DNA of 64,000 nucleotides from positions 23,225 through 87,224 of the forward strand of contig CAZUMJ010000009.1 of NCBI GenBank assembly GCA_964621605.1, given 5' to 3'. The notes under the pieces are model-generated. The model was not told the DNA's origin. It was given only the letters and a program-made list of their open reading frames with translations, and searched no databases. Shown here piece by piece: positions 17,120 to 25,086 of the stretch. This stretch comes from CAZUMJ01 sp964621605. Lineage in GTDB: Bacteria; Actinomycetota; Acidimicrobiia; Acidimicrobiales; Iamiaceae. A program made the position numbers and the translations under genes. Every line of letters begins with the position of its first letter. The first letter of the stretch is position 1.

Positions 17120-18022
17120 ATGGCACGCATCCAGCTTTCGCTCCCGTCACGGCTCGACCTGGCTCGAAGCTTCGTTCACCTCCGTCAGGGGCGTGACGAC
17201 CCCACGATGCGCGTGCGTCCCGATGAGGTGGTGCGGGCGGTCTTCACCCCCGAGGGTGGGGGCACGATCCGCTTCACGGCCGTCGATGCACAGCACCTCG
17301 ACGTCGAGACCTGGGGCCCAGGCGGCGAGTGGTTGATCGCCCACGCCGACACGATGAGCGGTCTCGCCGACGATCCGAGCGGCTTCGACCCCTCGTCGAA
17401 CGACCGCCTCAGTCGCCTCTGGCGGGACCGTCCCGGATTGCGCATCCCGCGAACCGACAGGGTGCTCGAAGCACTCCTGCCCGCGATCCTGGGGCAACGG
17501 GTCACCGTCTTCGAAGCGCAGCGCGCCTTCCGTCAGATCGTGACGGCCTACGGCGAACCGGCACCGGGTCCTCACGGCCTCACGTTGCCACCGGATCCGC
17601 AGCGGCTCGCGGGCGTCCCCTACTACGACCTCCACCGCTGCGGCGTCGAACGCGCTCGGGCAGACACCATCAGGCGTGCGGCCGCCCATGCCGCACAGCT
17701 CGAGGAGTGCGCCACGCTCCCCCTCAGCGATGCTCGCCGACGTCTGCGAGCCATACCGGGTATCGGACCCTGGACGACTGCCTTGGTCACACTCGTCGCG
17801 CTCGGTGACGCCGACGCCGTCCAGGTCGGTGACCTTCACCTCCCGAACCACGTCGCGTGGCTGCTCGCCGGCGAAGAACGCGCCGACGACGCACGCATGC
17901 TCGATCTCCTCGAGCCGTGGCACGGCCACCGCGCGCGCGTCGTGCAGTTGATCCTCACCTCTGCGTTGCACGCCCCGCGCCATGGTCCCAAAGCCCGCAT
18001 CACCGACCATCGGTCCCACTAG
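17120..18022 (+). CDS. DNA-3-methyladenine glycosylase family protein (AlkA-like, HhH-GPD)
   Basis: A 300-aa predicted base-excision repair glycosylase that removes alkylated bases. The helix-hairpin-helix reads IPGIGPWTTALV (about residues 213-224), followed by the catalytic Asp in VQVGDLHLPN. The N-terminal half has the AlkA-type beta fold, and ILGQRVTVFEA marks the start of the HhH-GPD domain. There is no Cys cluster for an iron-sulphur centre, which argues against MutY or Nth. The tail GPKARIT is typical of actinobacterial members. ATG 17120 lies 48 nt behind the ligase gene. Confidence 0.87.
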   Translation: MARIQLSLPSRLDLARSFVHLRQGRDDPTMRVRPDEVVRAVFTPEGGGTIRFTAVDAQHLDVETWGPGGEWLIAHADTMSGLADDPSGFDPSSNDRLSRLWRDRPGLRIPRTDRVLEALLPAILGQRVTVFEAQRAFRQIVTAYGEPAPGPHGLTLPPDPQRLAGVPYYDLHRCGVERARADTIRRAAAHAAQLEECATLPLSDARRRLRAIPGIGPWTTALVTLVALGDADAVQVGDLHLPNHVAWLLAGEERADDARMLDLLEPWHGHRARVVQLILTSALHAPRHGPKARITDHRSH

Positions 18023-18051
18023 GCGACGCGAGGGTCCGACGGCCCCCGACG

Positions 18052-18279
18052 ATGTGCGAGGCTTCCCCTGTGGCCGTGCTCGGTGCTGGTATTCCTGCTG
18101 ACCTGGAGGTGACGTGTCCGCGGTGTGGCACCGTCGCCATGCAGCGATTCGCAGGCCCATGCACCGCATGTCGCGACCAGCTGCGCGCCTCGCAGGGCAA
18201 CGAGGCCCACGACGTGGTGGCCGAGGCATACGAGCCGAAGATGAACGTGACACCGAACGCGGTCGCCACCAAGGACTAG
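18052..18279 (+). CDS. Small zinc-ribbon protein, conserved actinobacterial type
   Basis: A 75-aa protein with two CxxC knuckles (Cys22/25 and Cys37/40), expected to bind one zinc ion. The C-terminus EPKMNVTPNAVATKD has the look of a conserved tail, and as I recall similar small proteins occur widely in actinobacteria without a known function. The ATG is assigned from the domain boundary; no strong ribosome binding site is seen. It lies 29 nt behind the glycosylase and may share its transcript. Confidence 0.7.
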   Translation: MCEASPVAVLGAGIPADLEVTCPRCGTVAMQRFAGPCTACRDQLRASQGNEAHDVVAEAYEPKMNVTPNAVATKD

Positions 18280-18427
18280 CGCCCGTTTTCCACAGTGTCG
18301 TCGGCACGTTCCACCGCTGATCCACCGTGAGATCACAGGGTTGCGCCTCTTCCTCCGCACAGCTCCCTCGTCGTACCGTCCTCCCGAAGGCATCGACGAC
18401 CCTGTCGACGACCGGTTGGAGGAACTC

Positions 18428-18667
18428 ATGGCGCGCTACCTGCTCACCCTCGACGATGACCACCACGAAGAGATCGACGCGGACACCTACGTGCTCGAAG
18501 GGCCCCTGACGACGTTCTTCCAAACCCGTGGCGGGAGCACGGTGGTCGATTCCTGGGCCGTTCGCCTGGCCAGCTACCGGACCGCGAACGTGCTCGCCGT
18601 ACGCCGGCTGGTAGACGTCGCAGACGGGCGAGAGCCGAGCCAGGTCTACGAGCTGCGGTCCGCCTGA
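18428..18667 (+). CDS. Hypothetical protein
   Basis: A 79-aa protein I do not recognise. It is acidic at the N-terminus (DDDHHEEIDAD) and then a mixed alpha/beta sequence with GPLTTFFQTRGG and VRLASYRTANVLAV; there is no signal peptide or membrane segment. The frame is open from 18341, but ATG 18428 carries a strong Shine-Dalgarno (GGAGGA at 18418-18423), which decides the start. The 148 bases between it and the zinc-ribbon gene show no other gene. Confidence 0.6.
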   Translation: MARYLLTLDDDHHEEIDADTYVLEGPLTTFFQTRGGSTVVDSWAVRLASYRTANVLAVRRLVDVADGREPSQVYELRSA

Positions 18668-18678
18668 CGCGCCATCGG

Positions 18679-19905
18679 CTACGGCACGTACGACGCGGAG
18701 AGGGCCAGCGCGGTGAGCCCGATGAACGTGGCGCCCGCGAGCGTCATCGCACCCCATTGCAGCCGTTCGTCCCGCCGCAGCAGCATCGCCAAACCGATCG
18801 ACAGCGGGAACGCGTTCATGCCGTACCGCTCGAGCGAGTTCAGGTTCTCTGCACTCAGGGTGAGCAGTGCGATCACCACCACGAAGCCCGCATAGCTCAG
18901 CGGGAGACGGCGACACACGACGACGAAGAGCACGGTGAACAACAGCACGAACGGGACATGCAGGCCCGACTTCATCGCATCGGCGCCGAGCATCTGGTGG
19001 GCGAGCTCGACGAGGCGTGAGACGGGATCGCCGTTCGTGCGCATCGTGTCTTGAATGGTGAGGGGCGCCCAGAAGTCGTGGTAGCGCACGCCGCAATACC
19101 CCAAGTAAATGAGCATCCCGACGCCCGACGACGCGACCGCTCCGACGCGCACGAGTCGATCACGCCACGACGCTGCCGGAAAGCCCCTCCACCCCTCGAT
19201 GAGCGCCGCGGGCACGAGCGCGACGCCGAGGGGTCGACACAATCCGGCCAACACGCCGAGCAGGATCGCCCAACCGAATCTGCGAGTTCGAAGGCAGTAC
19301 AACGACCCGATCGTCAAGGCCAGAAACAGCGGTTCGCTGTAGGCCCAGGTGAGGACGAACGCCCCTGGGAAGAGCAACAGCACCCAGACCGAGAGCACGG
19401 CGAGGCCGCGATCTTGCGTCTCGAGGATCACCAAGCGGTAGAGCAGGACCGCGGCCGCCACCAAGGCGATCTTGGCGCTGAGGAGCAAGAGGAAGTCGGC
19501 GTGGCCGACGATGGCCCAAATCGGCTTGAGGACCCATGGATAGAGCGGGAAGAACCGCTTGCCCCCGGGCTCGAACCCGTCGTAGCCACGCGTGAGGATG
19601 ATGCGGTAGTAGCGGGCATCCCACGACATCCAGCCGAACGCTCCGGCGTAGGAGTTGGGCACGTAGTGCGATCCCACAAGGCGCCGCTTGAGCACCGTCG
19701 CCATCACCCACCCACCGAGGCTCAGCACGTGCGCGAGCAAGAAGGGCGGCAGCACCGCAGTTGCGGTCGGATGGCGTGCTGCCTTCTCCGCCAGGGCCGC
19801 GGCGAAGCTGCGTGTGCGATCAGGGTGCACGGCTTCAGCCACCGACGAGTCGTCAGGAGTGCCTGGCGCCGTCGTCACTCCGGTTGGATCCACCTGCCCG
19901 CTCAC
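18679..19905 (-). CDS. PIG-V-like mannosyltransferase family membrane protein (GT-C fold)
   Basis: A 408-aa multi-pass membrane protein. The segment WMSWDARYYRIILTRGYDG, followed by RFFPLYPW and AYSEPLFLAL, matches the PIG-V-type pattern in which an Asp near the first external loop is catalytic. Such enzymes move a sugar, usually mannose from polyprenol-phosphate mannose, onto an acceptor outside the membrane. About nine helices are visible. GTG 19905 overlaps the stop of the upstream gene as GTGA; the open frame above it overlaps that gene and is ignored. The donor could come from the Ppm-like enzyme at 28.1 kb, by inference. Confidence 0.82.
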   Translation of the reverse strand: MSGQVDPTGVTTAPGTPDDSSVAEAVHPDRTRSFAAALAEKAARHPTATAVLPPFLLAHVLSLGGWVMATVLKRRLVGSHYVPNSYAGAFGWMSWDARYYRIILTRGYDGFEPGGKRFFPLYPWVLKPIWAIVGHADFLLLLSAKIALVAAAVLLYRLVILETQDRGLAVLSVWVLLLFPGAFVLTWAYSEPLFLALTIGSLYCLRTRRFGWAILLGVLAGLCRPLGVALVPAALIEGWRGFPAASWRDRLVRVGAVASSGVGMLIYLGYCGVRYHDFWAPLTIQDTMRTNGDPVSRLVELAHQMLGADAMKSGLHVPFVLLFTVLFVVVCRRLPLSYAGFVVVIALLTLSAENLNSLERYGMNAFPLSIGLAMLLRRDERLQWGAMTLAGATFIGLTALALSASYVP

Positions 19906-21581
19906 GACGAGGCCACGCCGAAGCGCACCAGCCACGCGTGCTCGTACGTCTTCGAGCTATCTGTCACGAGCGCCGGAGAGATCGGGCGCAGCGCGTTGAG
20001 GGCATGCACGAAGTTCTCGCAGCGCTGCTCGTGGGTGCGATAGGTGCCATCCCACACCACGAAGATCTGCCTACCCGCGTAGCGATCCGACACCTCACGC
20101 GCATAGGCCTTCGGCGACACGCGTGACAGACGCGCCACGTAGTCGACCCAGTCGATCCGATCGGGTCGGGTGAAGCCCGGAAAGCCGACCACCTGCAGCC
20201 CTGAAGCGTCCGCTGGTACGACCTCGTCAGGACGTCCCGCCACGGGTATTCCCTGGTGGTGCAGCTCACGCAGGAGCGATGGACCGAGCTGGTCGGGGCA
20301 GAGCACCACCGCATCACCTGAGCGTGCGTGTCGGGCGAGCGAATGCGCGATCTCACGCGATTGGCTACGCGCCTCGACGACCGCTCGCACCGAACCGGGC
20401 ACCGCCAGGACGACGATCACCGCGAGCACGACGCGGCGCAGCACCGGCCCTCGGAGCCGCAGGAGTCCGAGCCCGGCGAGCACGACCCACAGCGGCATCC
20501 ACGCCGCGTTGTAGCGAGCTTGGAAGGCCGAGTTGGTCACAACCCCCACGACGGTCGCCAGCGCGAGCGTGCCGAGCGCGACCACGGCGACGCGGCGCGG
20601 CTCCTGCGCGCCACGCACATCCACAAGGATGCGACGACGATCGATCGCAGTTGCGAGGACGCCCAGCGTCGCCGCGATGACCATCGACCAGCCGAACAGC
20701 TGCGCATCTGCCTTCCCTCCACCGCCCAGGTCTTGGATGGTGACGGCAACGACCGTCGTCGGCCACGATCGGGCCGCCCAGGGAGTGCCCGTGTGCGCCC
20801 CCTGGTACAGCAGCGTCGGCACCCACGGCAGGAAGGTCAGGAAACCCGCGGCGAGCGCGCCGAGGGCCCACAGCGCGCCGCCGGCCTCGGGGGCCCGACC
20901 CTGGCGCCGGGCGCCTATCCACCGAACTCCCAGACCGACGGCCGTTGCGGCACCGAGCCACAGCGCCCAGTAGTGCGTCCACAGCATCAGCCCGGTCAGA
21001 AGGGCCAATGGTGCCGCTCGCCGCAAGCTCGGTGCTTGGAGCAGGCGATCCAGCGCCAGCCACGCCAACGCGCACAGCAGCATCATCAGCGAGTACATGC
21101 GGTTCTCGCTCGAGTACCGCACCGCGAAGGGCATCACGCTGAACAGCACCACCGCCAACCACGCGGCCGAACGACCCCCGAGGCGGCGCGCCGCACACCA
21201 CGTCGCCGGCAAGGTGAGCACACCGAACACGCCGGCCAGGGACCGAATGGCCGCATCGGAGGTTCCCACGACCTGCATCCACAGGTGGAGCAGCACGTAG
21301 TAGAGCGGCGGGTGACCGTCGTGGCGCAGCGCGCCTGGAATCTGGCTGATGGGCAACCGAGCGATGTCGACCGTGAGCGCTTCGTCCAGCCACATCGGTG
21401 AACGCGTCGCGAAGCGCGCCACCAGCCCGACGAGCACGATCGCGGCCAGCCCGAGAACATCGACGACCCGCCACAAGCCGCAGGCCGCCGGGATCGCCTC
21501 GATCGCCTCCTCGTCGGGGCTCGCTGCGACCACCTCAATCGCCACGCGACCGTCCGCGGGCGTTGCATCCTCGGCTACCAC
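19902..21581 (-). CDS. Glycosyltransferase family 39-like membrane protein
   Basis: A 559-aa polytopic protein. After TM1 it shows MWLDEALTVDIARLP, the D-E pair on the first external loop typical of GT39/ArnT-type lipid-dependent glycosyltransferases, then HDGHPPLYYVLLHLW. About eleven helices precede a soluble C-terminal domain (residues 400-559). The open frame runs to 21992, across the divergent acetoacetyl-CoA synthetase gene. I placed the start at GTG 21581 because TAGGGT lies exactly 7 nt upstream (leaderless); GTG 21590 is the alternative. It is followed by the PIG-V-like gene with a 4-nt overlap. Confidence 0.83.
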   Translation of the reverse strand: MVAEDATPADGRVAIEVVAASPDEEAIEAIPAACGLWRVVDVLGLAAIVLVGLVARFATRSPMWLDEALTVDIARLPISQIPGALRHDGHPPLYYVLLHLWMQVVGTSDAAIRSLAGVFGVLTLPATWCAARRLGGRSAAWLAVVLFSVMPFAVRYSSENRMYSLMMLLCALAWLALDRLLQAPSLRRAAPLALLTGLMLWTHYWALWLGAATAVGLGVRWIGARRQGRAPEAGGALWALGALAAGFLTFLPWVPTLLYQGAHTGTPWAARSWPTTVVAVTIQDLGGGGKADAQLFGWSMVIAATLGVLATAIDRRRILVDVRGAQEPRRVAVVALGTLALATVVGVVTNSAFQARYNAAWMPLWVVLAGLGLLRLRGPVLRRVVLAVIVVLAVPGSVRAVVEARSQSREIAHSLARHARSGDAVVLCPDQLGPSLLRELHHQGIPVAGRPDEVVPADASGLQVVGFPGFTRPDRIDWVDYVARLSRVSPKAYAREVSDRYAGRQIFVVWDGTYRTHEQRCENFVHALNALRPISPALVTDSSKTYEHAWLVRFGVASS

Positions 21582-21588
21582 GGCGGGC

Positions 21589-21594
21589 ACCCTA
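21589..21594 (-). promoter_or_regulatory. Leaderless -10 element of the GT39-like gene
   Basis: Minus strand TAGGGT, 7 nt, then GTG 21581. The same hexamer and the same spacing occur before the Ppm-like gene and the F420 reductase gene. Confidence 0.55.
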
Positions 21595-21639
21595 GTGGCG
21601 CCCACCCCTCTCCGACGCGCAACCCCCGGCGGGGGCAAG

Positions 21640-21645
21640 TACGGT
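21640..21645 (+). promoter_or_regulatory. Possible -10 element of the acetoacetyl-CoA synthetase gene
   Basis: TACGGT, 29 nt before ATG 21675. It is the same hexamer as in the peptide importer promoter. No good -35 is seen. The gene has its own ribosome binding site, so a short leader is expected. Confidence 0.35.
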
Positions 21646-21674
21646 CGCCCCACTCGTCGGCAAGGAGGCTCCAC

Positions 21675-23669
21675 ATGCAGGACTCGACGCGCGGAGAGGT
21701 TCTCTGGCGCCCTCCCGCAGATGCACGCCGCACGACCGCCACGGGTCAGTTCCTCGACTTCGTATCGAACAAGACAGGGCTCGCGTTCCCCGACTACCAC
21801 GCACTGTGGGAGTGGTCCGTCACGGACCTCGACGGATTCTGGGAAGCCCTGTGGGAGCGCTTCTCCGTTCCCGCCTCGACCCCCTACGAGCGCGTCCGTG
21901 GCCACGCCGACGGCACCGGACGTGACCTGCCACGACCGATCTGGTTCCCCGGCGCACGCCTGAACTATGCGACCGCGGCGCTCCATCCCCACGGTGTCGC
22001 CCCCGACGACACCGCCGTCATCGCCCGGTCACAGACCGTCGGCAACCGCGCGCTCACCTGGGCTGCACTCCGAGACCAGGTGGCGCGAGCCCGCGCGGGG
22101 TTGGCCGCACTCGGCGTGAGGGAAGGTGACCGGGTCGCCGCGTACCTCCCCAACGGCATCGAGGCCCTCGTCGCCCTCCTGGCGACGGCGTCGCTCGGCG
22201 CGATCTGGTCGTCGTGTCCGCCCGAGTTCGGGGCGCGCAGCGTCACAGACCGCTTCCGCCAGATCGAGCCCCGCGTCCTCATCGCGTGCAGCGGGTACCG
22301 CTACGGCGCCCGCGACATCGACCGGCGCGAGGCCCTCAACGACATACGCGCCGCGTTGCCGTCGCTGCACGCAACGGTGCACGTCCCCTACCTCCACCCT
22401 GCACCCCAGACCGACCCGACGAACATCACATGGGACGCGCTGCTGGCACACGCGCCAGACCGGAGCCCGGCCGTTCCCGTCGCCTTCGATCACCCGCTGT
22501 ACGTGCTGTACTCCTCGGGCACCACCGGCCTTCCCAAAGCGATCGTGCACGGGCACGGAGGCATCCTCCTCGAGCACCTGAAGGCGCTCGGACTCCACGC
22601 CGACCTGGGCCCAGGCGCACACTTCTTCTGGTACTCCACCACCGGCTGGATGATGTGGAACCTGCTCGTCTCCGGCCTGCTCGTCGGCGCGACCATCGTG
22701 CTGTTCGACGGCGACCCCGCCTGGCCGGACCTCGATGCGTTGTGGAGCTTGGCCGAAGAGACCGGCACCACAACCTTTGGCGTGAGTGCGCCGTTCCTAC
22801 ACGCGTGCACCAAGGAAGGGCTCCAGCCCGGCCGCATTCACGACCTCAGCAAGCTGCGTGCGGTGGGATCCACGGGCGCACCCCTCTCCGTCGACGGGTT
22901 CCGCTGGGTGTACGAGGCCGTCCGTGACGACATCCCCGTCGCGTCGATCAGCGGCGGCACCGACGTCTGCACCGCGTTCCTCGGCCATGACCCGCTGCTT
23001 CCGGTCAGGGCCGGCGAACTGAGCGGCCCCTACCTCGGCGTGCACGTCGAGGCGCTCGGGCCCGACGGCGCGGTGCTGAGCGGCGTACAGGGCGAGTTGG
23101 TCGTGCGCACACCCATGCCCTCGATGCCTGTTGCGTTCTGGGGTGACGACGACGGGACCCGTCTCGAATCGGCCTACTTCCGCACCTATCCGGGATGCTG
23201 GCACCACGGCGACTGGGTCACCACCTACCCGGACGGGGCGTGCGTGATCAGCGGCCGCAGCGATGCCACGCTCAACAGGGGCGGGGTGCGCCTCGGCACC
23301 GCAGACTTCTACCGCGTCGTCGATGCGATCCAAGAGGTGAACGACAGCCTCATCGTCTACCTCGACGACCCAGACGGTGGGCTCGGGCGCCTGCTGCTGT
23401 TCCTCCGACTCAACGATGACGCCGCGCTCGACGACGCGCTGCGCGCACGCATAACCGCTGAGCTGCGCCGGCAGCTCTCCCCGCGTCACGCCCCCGACGA
23501 GCTGTATGCCGTACCGGCCATCCCGCGCACCCTGTCGGGCAAGCGGCTCGAGGTACCGGTGAAGCGCATCCTGACCGGCACTCCCGCAGCCTCAGCCGCA
23601 AGCCGAGAATCGTTGGCCGACCCGGCCTCCCTCGACTGGTTCGTGGCATGGGCGCACGAGCACGGGTGA
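21675..23669 (+). CDS. Acetoacetyl-CoA synthetase
   Basis: A 664-aa ATP-dependent ligase joining acetoacetate and CoA, cytosolic, used in ketone-body or polyhydroxybutyrate-derived acetoacetate use. The family signature FWYSTTGWMMWN distinguishes it from acetyl-CoA synthetases. The adenylation motif SSGTTGLPKAIVHGHGG and the catalytic Lys in SGKRLEVPVK are intact. The N-terminus (GEVLWRPPADARRTTATGQF) aligns with the family start. AAGGAGG sits 6 nt before ATG 21675. It is transcribed away from the glycan genes and is probably unrelated to them. Confidence 0.93.
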   Translation: MQDSTRGEVLWRPPADARRTTATGQFLDFVSNKTGLAFPDYHALWEWSVTDLDGFWEALWERFSVPASTPYERVRGHADGTGRDLPRPIWFPGARLNYATAALHPHGVAPDDTAVIARSQTVGNRALTWAALRDQVARARAGLAALGVREGDRVAAYLPNGIEALVALLATASLGAIWSSCPPEFGARSVTDRFRQIEPRVLIACSGYRYGARDIDRREALNDIRAALPSLHATVHVPYLHPAPQTDPTNITWDALLAHAPDRSPAVPVAFDHPLYVLYSSGTTGLPKAIVHGHGGILLEHLKALGLHADLGPGAHFFWYSTTGWMMWNLLVSGLLVGATIVLFDGDPAWPDLDALWSLAEETGTTTFGVSAPFLHACTKEGLQPGRIHDLSKLRAVGSTGAPLSVDGFRWVYEAVRDDIPVASISGGTDVCTAFLGHDPLLPVRAGELSGPYLGVHVEALGPDGAVLSGVQGELVVRTPMPSMPVAFWGDDDGTRLESAYFRTYPGCWHHGDWVTTYPDGACVISGRSDATLNRGGVRLGTADFYRVVDAIQEVNDSLIVYLDDPDGGLGRLLLFLRLNDDAALDDALRARITAELRRQLSPRHAPDELYAVPAIPRTLSGKRLEVPVKRILTGTPAASAASRESLADPASLDWFVAWAHEHG

Positions 23670-23682
23670 CGATCGAGCGCAA

Positions 23683-24996
23683 TCAGAACAAGCGCTTGAG
23701 GCGTTGCAACGGCTTCTCGACGAGATACCAGCTGAGGGCGGCAGCCGAGAGGCCAAGGATCCACACGGTCACCCCGAGGACCCACACGTTGGTGTTGCCG
23801 AAGCTCGCCGCGTGCGGCCCGGTGCCGAGGCCCGGGATGTGGACCCGTTGGTTGATCTGGTTCAACCAACCGGTCCAGCGCACCTGCCCGTTGGGCTTGT
23901 AGGTGGTGACCGCACGCTGCAACAGGTCGAGATGCCAGATGTAGAAGGCGTACGTCACCATGCCGAACCACGACAGCGGACGCCATCGCAGCACGCGGCG
24001 GACGACGCCCTCGTCCTGGTCGCCGAACACCATCGGGGTCAGCAGGATGATGCCCATCACGGTGAACACGAACGTGCGCTTCTGCCAGTAGTAGCCCTTG
24101 AAGCCGATGTGGAAGTCGACGGGCCCCATGACATAGGTGGCGTAGAGGAAGAGGGCGAAGCAGACCGCGCAGAAGGCGGTGGGCCAGCGCCCGACCTTTC
24201 GGCCGATCTCTTCGAGGCGGCCTTCGCGCACGGCCCAGGCGTGCACCACCGCCAACCCCATACCAAGCGCGAAGAAGTCGAGCTGGTTCGGAAGCCACGA
24301 GAACGCAACCTGCCGCATCGTCACGCCCGCAACGTCCTGCCCGTGCGGCGGCGCCCACAGGTGGTTCGTCCAGCTGAACAGCGCCCGCGAGAGGTACCCC
24401 ATCGCGAACAGCACGCCGATACCGGCCAGCTCACGTCGCACCGAACGCGAGTTGCGCACCACCAGGCGCCCCCAGACGAAGAACCAGATCGGCACCAGCA
24501 GGTAGAAGCACATCTCCGTCGAGAGGCTCCACGCCTGCACGATCCCCCGCAGGAACGCGTACGCGTCGAACACCTGCAGCAGCAGGTAGAACTTCCACCA
24601 GTCGCTCCCCAGATGCACCATGCCCGTGGCCCACAGCACGGAGAGAGCGACCCAGTACGCAGGGAAGATGCGCAGCACGCGACGCCACAGGTAGCCACCC
24701 AGACGAGGCCCGCGAGAACCCTCGAGGTGTGCACGCGCAAACGGCATGTAGATCAAGAATCCCGAGATGCCGAAGAACATCGGGAGGGCGAACTCCATCA
24801 TGGTGATGGCGCGCACCATCCACTCAGGCGCAGCGGAGCCCGCCACGTGGGTGGTGTGCGACCAGCACACCATCGCTGCGCCGATCCCGCGGAGTCCTTC
24901 GAGGCAGGGGAAGGTAGGCCGAGGCTTTGGAGGGGCTGCCGGAACCGCGTCGCCGGTCGGCGGCGCTGCCGCCACGGTGGTCACCGGCTCACTCAT
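23683..24996 (-). CDS. Acyltransferase 3 family membrane protein
   Basis: A 437-aa integral membrane acyltransferase of the OafA/NodX type, which O-acylates surface polysaccharides or lipids. The family opening LEGLRGIGAAMVCWSHTTH contains the catalytic-region R and H, and FFGISGFLIYMPF follows. About ten helices end near residue 425, with no SGNH domain. The start ATG 24996 is supported by TAAGGT 8 nt upstream with no Shine-Dalgarno. It diverges from the UGM-like flavoprotein and converges on acetoacetyl-CoA synthetase. Confidence 0.88.
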   Translation of the reverse strand: MSEPVTTVAAAPPTGDAVPAAPPKPRPTFPCLEGLRGIGAAMVCWSHTTHVAGSAAPEWMVRAITMMEFALPMFFGISGFLIYMPFARAHLEGSRGPRLGGYLWRRVLRIFPAYWVALSVLWATGMVHLGSDWWKFYLLLQVFDAYAFLRGIVQAWSLSTEMCFYLLVPIWFFVWGRLVVRNSRSVRRELAGIGVLFAMGYLSRALFSWTNHLWAPPHGQDVAGVTMRQVAFSWLPNQLDFFALGMGLAVVHAWAVREGRLEEIGRKVGRWPTAFCAVCFALFLYATYVMGPVDFHIGFKGYYWQKRTFVFTVMGIILLTPMVFGDQDEGVVRRVLRWRPLSWFGMVTYAFYIWHLDLLQRAVTTYKPNGQVRWTGWLNQINQRVHIPGLGTGPHAASFGNTNVWVLGVTVWILGLSAAALSWYLVEKPLQRLKRLF

Positions 24997-25004
24997 CCGC
25001 GGGC

Positions 25005-25010
25005 ACCTTA
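25005..25010 (-). promoter_or_regulatory. Leaderless -10 element of the first acyltransferase gene
   Basis: Minus strand TAAGGT, 8 nt, then ATG 24996. It lies 8 bp from the opposing TAACCT at 25019-25024, so the two promoters overlap. Confidence 0.5.
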
Positions 25011-25018
25011 GTTGTGGC

Positions 25019-25024
25019 TAACCT
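25019..25024 (+). promoter_or_regulatory. Candidate -10 element of the UGM-like flavoprotein gene
   Basis: TAACCT, with expected transcription start near 25031 and a leader of about 55 nt containing an AAGGA site before ATG 25087. With the opposing -10 it forms a near-symmetric divergent promoter. Confidence 0.4.
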
Positions 25025-25086
25025 CGTGCAGTTGCCACCACGGGTGGCACCGTGGCCTGGCCCTTCCCGCCCAAGGAACGCTCTGC

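Noticed and set aside
17147..19096. Open frame of 649 codons on the minus strand opposite the glycosylase and zinc-ribbon genes
   Set aside because: It lies opposite three better-supported genes, has Arg/His-rich composition typical of antisense GC-rich frames, and shows no motif.
20328..21401. Open frame of 357 codons opposite the GT39-like gene
   Set aside because: Extremely Arg/Gln/His-rich with no hydrophobic core; an antisense shadow of the membrane-protein gene.
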